From the NCBI GenBank assembly GCA_029983625.1, contig JASBZF010000027.1, positions 1 to 18,669 of the forward strand: a DNA stretch of 18,669 nt. Reading direction: 5' to 3'. The notes under the pieces were generated by a model that saw only the letters and a list, made by a program, of their open reading frames with translations, was not told the DNA's origin and did not search any database. Below, in pieces: positions 15,073 to 18,669 of the stretch (the first letter of the stretch is position 1; the number at the start of each line of letters is the position of its first letter). A program made the position numbers and the translations under genes. The DNA comes from Pauljensenia sp. (GTDB lineage Bacteria > Actinomycetota > Actinomycetes > Actinomycetales > Actinomycetaceae).

Positions 15073-17946
15073 TCAGTCTTCCTTCTCGCTCAGAAATGGG
15101 AGGAGCAGATACTCGATCACACAGGGTTGTATCTGTGCAGCATATTGTGGCCGCACATCAGGACCGCATGAACGCGATCCGACCCCACTGTGGATCGCAT
15201 CAAGCCACAGGTAGGTCCGCTTACTCTTCGGTAAATCCTCCCAGTGGTCGGCAGCATCCAATTCACGCTCGTTCCATTCGCACACGCTCCAGCCGAGCTG
15301 CCCCACCGCAACAAGGTCCAGTCCGCGACACACCTCAGCTTCAGGCGCAGACAATGCAAGCCGCAGCATCTCCACAGACGGACGATGCCCTGCTTCTTGA
15401 GGTCGGACACTACGCTCCCACAGGTCTGTCACTTTCGCCTTCCCGTAGGAATGCGGATGCCCGCCGGGCATATCCGGGTAGGCGATGTCATATTCCCCTA
15501 ACCATTCGGCTTCCCATCCGATTCCGGGAAGTTCAAGACGAACCCCCAGACGGGGAATACGCTCAGGCCAAGGGCCTTCTGGACGAAGACAGGTGCGTAC
15601 ACGAACTCCGCGTCGTACCCCGTCCTCGTCCTCAAGGATGAGCGGTGAATAGGTAGTTTCTGCTTCCAATCCGAAAAGGACCGAGGGCGGAGCCCATCTT
15701 TCATCAACGCGAACTGTCCCACCTTCCAGTTCTTCGAGGGCCTGCACCCGAGAAGTCAGGAGATGCAGACCGGCCTGCTTCCAACGCTGCGCATGAGAGG
15801 TACCGTGCTCATTGAGGCCAGCTCCCAGTTTTCCTTCTTGCCCGTCAGATAATCCCCAATAATCGACGGGGCCTCGCCCTCGATCATTATCCGTCGGTGC
15901 CCGAAAGACGCTGAACGTAGCGGGCTTCACTTCCATATCGCCTACGCGAAGCAGTCCGCCCGTGTCATTGAGGACAAAGAAAGAGTCCCGGCCCTTGTCC
16001 ACGCGGATATCTTCGATACGTTTCGCTGTGGCGCGTAGCTGCTGTGCCCGGTCCTCGTCCACGACGGGCCCAGTTGTCAGGGCTGGGGCCTGCGGTGCCA
16101 TCGCCCTCGCCCACGCATAGGTTCCCGCATAAATACGTGATTCTGCGCTTACAAGACCGTCGCAGACGAAAGAACCGTCGTGTACGGCCTCACCGAAATC
16201 ACCTCCGTAGGCAAGCCTTTTACCTGAATCGGTCTGCTGCCATAGAGCATGATCGCGCCATTCCCACACGAAACCGCCCGCATGACGAGGATGAGCCATG
16301 AGTTCTGCGTACTCTTGCGCGCCCCCTGGTCCGGTCCCCATCGCATGAAGGTACTCGCACATGAGGTAAGGAACGGCGCGGATACGCGCACGCACCTGCG
16401 CAGACACTCGACTCGCAGGGTGGCCTTCGATGGCGACGGGCGCATGTGGATCTGTTGTGTCGAGGACGGCGCGCACTTCTTCAAGTGTGGGATACATCCG
16501 GGAGTAAATGTCCGTGTATTCCAAGGCATGATCGCCCTCGTAGTGAAGGAGGATCTTTTCACCCGCACGTGCTTTCACACTCTGAGCGGCTGCGGCCAGG
16601 TTTCCTCCGGTTCCTGATTCGTTACCGAGCGACCAGCAAAAAATCGACGGATGATTCTTGTCGCGTTCAAAAGCCCTGATCGTCCGATCCACAAAAGCTT
16701 CACGCCAACGCGGATCCGAACTCGGATTAGATTCCCAGTCCCCCGTTCCTTCAAAGCCGTGCGTTTCAATATCGCCTTCAAGCATCACCCACAGTCCGAT
16801 TTCGTCGGCCAGTTCCAAAAGACGAGGGTGCGGCGGATAGTGGCTGGTGCGAATCGCGTTCACTCCTAAAGATTTCATGAGCGCGAGGTCCTGGCGTGCC
16901 CAGGTTTCATCAAAGACTCGCCCTTCATCGGCGCGTATCTCATGCCTATTGACACCGTTCAGTTTGAGGGGTTCCCCATTGGCCTGTAGCTGCCCGGAAA
17001 CGATTTCCACTCGTGTAAAGCCGATCCTGAGCGAACGGGATGCGCTCGGATTTATTTTCGGTCTCACTTTGATCTCGTAGAGTTTCGGTGTCTGCGCACA
17101 CCACGGCTCCACGGTTCCACAGTCAAGGCGTGTTGAAACGTAGCGCCCGTTTCCGTCTCGCACAAGATCAATCGTCTGTGTTTCGCCCTCGTCGATACGG
17201 ACCTCAAACTCCACCGAGTCGGGACAAGATTCTGGGCTTGTTTCGCACAGCGTCGCCTCGATGGTGCAGCTTCCTTGCCTGCTGTTCGGGTCGTAATCGC
17301 TTTTCACCCACAGGTCTTCGATATCGCCACAGTGTAAGTAGCGCAGCTCCACGTCCCGGAAGATCCCCGGAAGCCACCATTGGTCTTGGTCCTCAAGGTA
17401 GGAGCCGGAAGAGTATTGCGTCACTCGGACGAGTACTTCGTTATTCCCTGGATGCAGGCAGTCGGTGATGTCGAACTCGTGTGCGAGTCGCGATCCTGTT
17501 GCCATTCCGATCCACTGGGAGTTCACCCAGACACGGAGCATTGATTCTGCACCTTCAAAGCGCAGACGCACACGCCCGTTTTTCAGGTCCCAGGACTGAG
17601 GAAGTTCAAAGGAACGCCGGTAGTCACCTGTCGGATTGTCTTGGGGCGGATAGGGCGGACACACTGGGAAGGGAAAGAGAATGTTCGTATAGCAGGGCGC
17701 TCCCCACTGTCCGTTTCCGCGCAGTACCCAATGCGAGGGTACGTCGATTTTTTCTTCCATTGCCGAGGGCGGGCAGGGGGCTGGCTGAGTGGGATCCAGG
17801 CCGCACGAGGGATCAGTTTCACTCCAGCGAAATCCCCATTCCCCATTGAGGGAAAGCAGTCCCCGGTCGTCTTTCATATATGCGCGAGGTTTACATACTC
17901 GTCCCGCGTAAGGAGCATAAGTTTCCGTTTGAAATACGACTTTCAC
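15073..17946 (-). CDS. lacZ: Beta-galactosidase, LacZ type (glycoside hydrolase family 2)
   Basis: Hydrolyses terminal beta-galactosides such as lactose. The 957-residue protein has no signal peptide and is probably cytoplasmic. Domain order follows LacZ: a sugar-binding jelly roll (about residues 30-210), an immunoglobulin-like domain, a TIM barrel (about 320-610), then the C-terminal small-chain domain ending with HSGVGSRSCGPDVRPQY. Motifs are LNGVNRHEIRADEGRVFDE, RTSHYPPHPRLLELADEIGLWVM, the acid/base glutamate in CWSLGNESGTGG (about Glu443) and the nucleophile in LMCEYLHAMGTGPGG (about Glu531), so it looks active. The GTG at 17944-17946 is preferred because AGAGG lies about five bases upstream; another GTG at 17961 is possible. 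It is slightly shorter than the 1023-1024 residues of E. coli LacZ. No permease or regulator gene is adjacent in the window. Substrate preference beyond beta-galactosides is not readable. Confidence 0.93.
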   Translation of the reverse strand: MKVVFQTETYAPYAGRVCKPRAYMKDDRGLLSLNGEWGFRWSETDPSCGLDPTQPAPCPPSAMEEKIDVPSHWVLRGNGQWGAPCYTNILFPFPVCPPYPPQDNPTGDYRRSFELPQSWDLKNGRVRLRFEGAESMLRVWVNSQWIGMATGSRLAHEFDITDCLHPGNNEVLVRVTQYSSGSYLEDQDQWWLPGIFRDVELRYLHCGDIEDLWVKSDYDPNSRQGSCTIEATLCETSPESCPDSVEFEVRIDEGETQTIDLVRDGNGRYVSTRLDCGTVEPWCAQTPKLYEIKVRPKINPSASRSLRIGFTRVEIVSGQLQANGEPLKLNGVNRHEIRADEGRVFDETWARQDLALMKSLGVNAIRTSHYPPHPRLLELADEIGLWVMLEGDIETHGFEGTGDWESNPSSDPRWREAFVDRTIRAFERDKNHPSIFCWSLGNESGTGGNLAAAAQSVKARAGEKILLHYEGDHALEYTDIYSRMYPTLEEVRAVLDTTDPHAPVAIEGHPASRVSAQVRARIRAVPYLMCEYLHAMGTGPGGAQEYAELMAHPRHAGGFVWEWRDHALWQQTDSGKRLAYGGDFGEAVHDGSFVCDGLVSAESRIYAGTYAWARAMAPQAPALTTGPVVDEDRAQQLRATAKRIEDIRVDKGRDSFFVLNDTGGLLRVGDMEVKPATFSVFRAPTDNDRGRGPVDYWGLSDGQEGKLGAGLNEHGTSHAQRWKQAGLHLLTSRVQALEELEGGTVRVDERWAPPSVLFGLEAETTYSPLILEDEDGVRRGVRVRTCLRPEGPWPERIPRLGVRLELPGIGWEAEWLGEYDIAYPDMPGGHPHSYGKAKVTDLWERSVRPQEAGHRPSVEMLRLALSAPEAEVCRGLDLVAVGQLGWSVCEWNERELDAADHWEDLPKSKRTYLWLDAIHSGVGSRSCGPDVRPQYAAQIQPCVIEYLLLPFLSEKED

Positions 17947-17972
17947 GACGCACCTCTGCACCTGATAGAAGA

Positions 17973-18032
17973 GTCACTGAAGTCCGCGACGATATGCGCG
18001 CAACATTCCTCCATTCTATCGTCTCTGAAGTC
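17973..18032 (-). promoter_or_regulatory. Putative lacZ promoter flanked by 12-bp direct repeats
   Basis: On the minus strand TAGAAT (18013-18018) is a good -10 candidate, which would give a leader of about 60 nt before lacZ; no good -35 is seen. On the plus strand GTCACTGAAGTC (17973-17984) and GTCTCTGAAGTC (18021-18032) match at 11 of 12 positions and sit on either side of the proposed transcription start. They could be paired binding sites for a regulator, unidentified here. Confidence 0.35.
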
Positions 18033-18050
18033 ACGTTTTAGCCTCCTGAC

Positions 18051-18066
18051 CTCGGTCGATACCGAG
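18051..18066. promoter_or_regulatory. Inverted repeat upstream of the lacZ promoter
   Basis: CTCGGT, four bases, ACCGAG: a perfect 6-bp dyad about 33 bp upstream of the proposed lacZ -10. Its size and place fit an operator or activator site. The cognate regulator is unknown. Confidence 0.35.
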
Positions 18067-18090
18067 CGAAAACGCGCTAGAGCAAACTGC

Positions 18091-18118
18091 AGAAAGCGAG
18101 AGAAAGCTAATAGAAAGC
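18091..18118. repeat. Three AGAAAGC heptamers spaced by one helical turn
   Basis: AGAAAGC occurs at 18091-18097, 18101-18107 and 18112-18118, with periods of 10 and 11 bp, so all three face the same side of the DNA helix. This pattern is typical of cooperative binding sites (activator or repressor sites, or iterons). The protein is unknown. Confidence 0.5.
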
Positions 18119-18174
18119 GGCCCCGCAGCTGTATGAGGGAACAGACTTTGCGCTACAAGAGTCCACCCCACATG

Positions 18175-18194
18175 ACACCCAGACCACACCCAGA
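18175..18194. repeat. Two ACACCCAGA nonamers with 11-bp period
   Basis: ACACCCAGA at 18175-18183 and 18186-18194 are exact copies, again one helical turn apart. They lie between the AGAAAGC heptamers and the first structured repeat. Function is unknown. The rest of 17947-18317 shows no credible gene; short open frames there lack recognisable sequence and start context. Confidence 0.4.
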
Positions 18195-18317
18195 TTCTCA
18201 CGTGTGATGAGGCAGCGAAGTTGTTGATTGAAAAGGTCATGTCATTACTGTCCGTCCGCTTCGACCCTGCCGTCACATGCGTAGCAGTAGTATCTGCCCA
18301 CCCTGTGTCAGCATGCG

Positions 18318-18466
18318 GTGCCGCCGAGGCCCCGGCAGGGGCTGACCGAGATTCGAGCCTCAGAACGCAAGTTCTGAGGCGAGCAGGCGGGCCGGGAGCC
18401 TCCGGTACCGTGCTATTTCATGAAAATCAAGAGGCACCGTGTCAATCTTGCGTGCTGAATTGAATC
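18318..18466 (+). repeat. Structured direct repeat, copy 1 (candidate small RNA module)
   Basis: First of two 149-bp units. It folds into a long interrupted stem: GTGCCG, a 2-base bulge, GAGGC and CCCGGC on the left pair with GCCGGG, a 1-base bulge, GCCTC and CGGTAC on the right (18318-18336 with 18391-18408), 17 pairs including one G-U. Two further C-G/G-C pairs extend the base in this copy. Inside is a perfect 10-bp hairpin, GCCTCAGAAC (18357-18366) with GTTCTGAGGC (18371-18380), closed by a GCAA tetraloop. A 55-base tail follows (18412-18466) with the palindrome TTTCATGAAA at 18416-18425. No open frame in it looks like a protein. The GNRA loop and the G-U pair favour an RNA read from the plus strand, but no clear promoter is seen. 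Confidence 0.7.
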
Positions 18467-18520
18467 ACGACGAAGACGATTCACTCACTGATTATTGATC
18501 GATGACGAAGTTTGCCTGTA

Positions 18521-18669
18521 GTGCCGCCGAGGCCCCGGCAGGGCCTGGCCGGGCTTCGAGCCTCAGAACGCAAGTTCTGAAGCAAGCGGGCGGGCCGGGA
18601 GCCTCCGGCACCGCGCTATTTCATGAAAATCAAGAGGCACCGTGTCAATCTTGCGTGCTGAATTGAATC
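18521..18669 (+). repeat. Structured direct repeat, copy 2 (reaches window end)
   Basis: Second unit, offset by exactly 203 bp from copy 1, with no insertions or deletions and 9 differences in 149 bases. All nine lie in the stem-loop part (copy 1 positions 18341-18411); the last 55 bases are identical. The outer stem is kept, and the G-U pair of copy 1 is G-C here. Two other changes create an alternative helix, GCTTC (18553-18557) with GAAGC (18579-18583), at the cost of one pair in the 10-bp hairpin. The unit ends exactly at the window edge, so its true right end and further copies cannot be seen. The 54 bp between copies (18467-18520) have no clear match upstream of copy 1. Confidence 0.7.

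Noticed and set aside
18340..18365. tRNA-like T-loop (TTCGAG) in the repeat
   Set aside because: No cloverleaf, anticodon arm or acceptor stem can be drawn around it, and the surrounding bases fold better into the hairpin described.
18221..18463. 80-residue plus-strand open frame crossing repeat copy 1
   Set aside because: It reads straight through the structured stem, ends in the repeat tail, has no recognisable domain and does not continue as a frame in copy 2. The minus-strand frame at 18031-18276 and the plus-strand frame at 17641-18207 were rejected for similar reasons.
18318..18669. CRISPR array or integron attC sites
   Set aside because: The repeat is 149 bp with a 54-bp spacer and only two visible copies, unlike CRISPR repeats. 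attC core sites (GTTRRRY and RYYYAAC at the ends of a palindrome) are not at the repeat boundaries, and no cas or integrase gene is seen.

Overview
The window looks like a piece of an actinobacterial chromosome, most likely from the Actinomycetaceae (Actinomyces/Schaalia type); the genus is inference. The evidence is a moderately high GC content, frequent GTG starts, several genes with no Shine-Dalgarno sequence but a -10-like hexamer just before the start codon, a CIRCE site upstream of groES, and the gene set glmS / NAD(P)H-hydrate dehydratase / alr / tsaE / tsaB / rimI / tsaD / groES typical of actinobacteria. Almost everything is on the minus strand. The 13-C run at the left edge and a direct repeat that ends exactly at the right edge suggest that this is a whole short-read contig.

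Layout, left to right. (1) 41-337: groES (-), with a promoter and CIRCE operator at 441-481. (2) 551-1798: a class I SAM methyltransferase with a THUMP-like C-terminus (+), convergent with tsaD. (3) 1926-2978: tsaD (-), with its own leaderless-type promoter. (4) 3057-6496: sdhC-sdhA-sdhB, a complete three-subunit succinate:quinone oxidoreductase operon (-). It lies between rimI and tsaD, two genes that are normally adjacent. (5) 6728-9798: alr-tsaE-tsaB-rimI (-), translationally coupled. (6) 9807-11832: a NAD(P)H-hydrate dehydratase without its usual epimerase domain, then a GRP/GlcU-type sugar transporter (-). (7) 12001-13914: glmS (-), divergent from coaA (14062-15015, +). (8) 15073-17946: a LacZ-type GH2 beta-galactosidase (-). 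(9) 17947-18669: a gene-free region. It holds the lacZ promoter area, two sets of short direct repeats spaced one helical turn apart, and two copies (203 bp offset, 140 of 149 bases identical) of a strongly structured element.

How the genes work together. The core is housekeeping. GlmS makes glucosamine-6-phosphate and Alr makes D-alanine, both for peptidoglycan. TsaB, TsaD and TsaE are three of the four factors for t6A37 tRNA modification. RimI acetylates protein N-termini. CoaA starts CoA synthesis, GroES is the co-chaperonin, and SdhCAB links the TCA cycle to quinones. The sugar transporter and LacZ add carbohydrate use.

The least explained part is the right end: tandem, hairpin-rich ~149 bp modules with GCAA tetraloops and a few copy-to-copy changes that favour base pairing. 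They may be an array of small structured RNAs, or another multicopy element, at an assembly break. No protein-coding defence or mobile system is visible.
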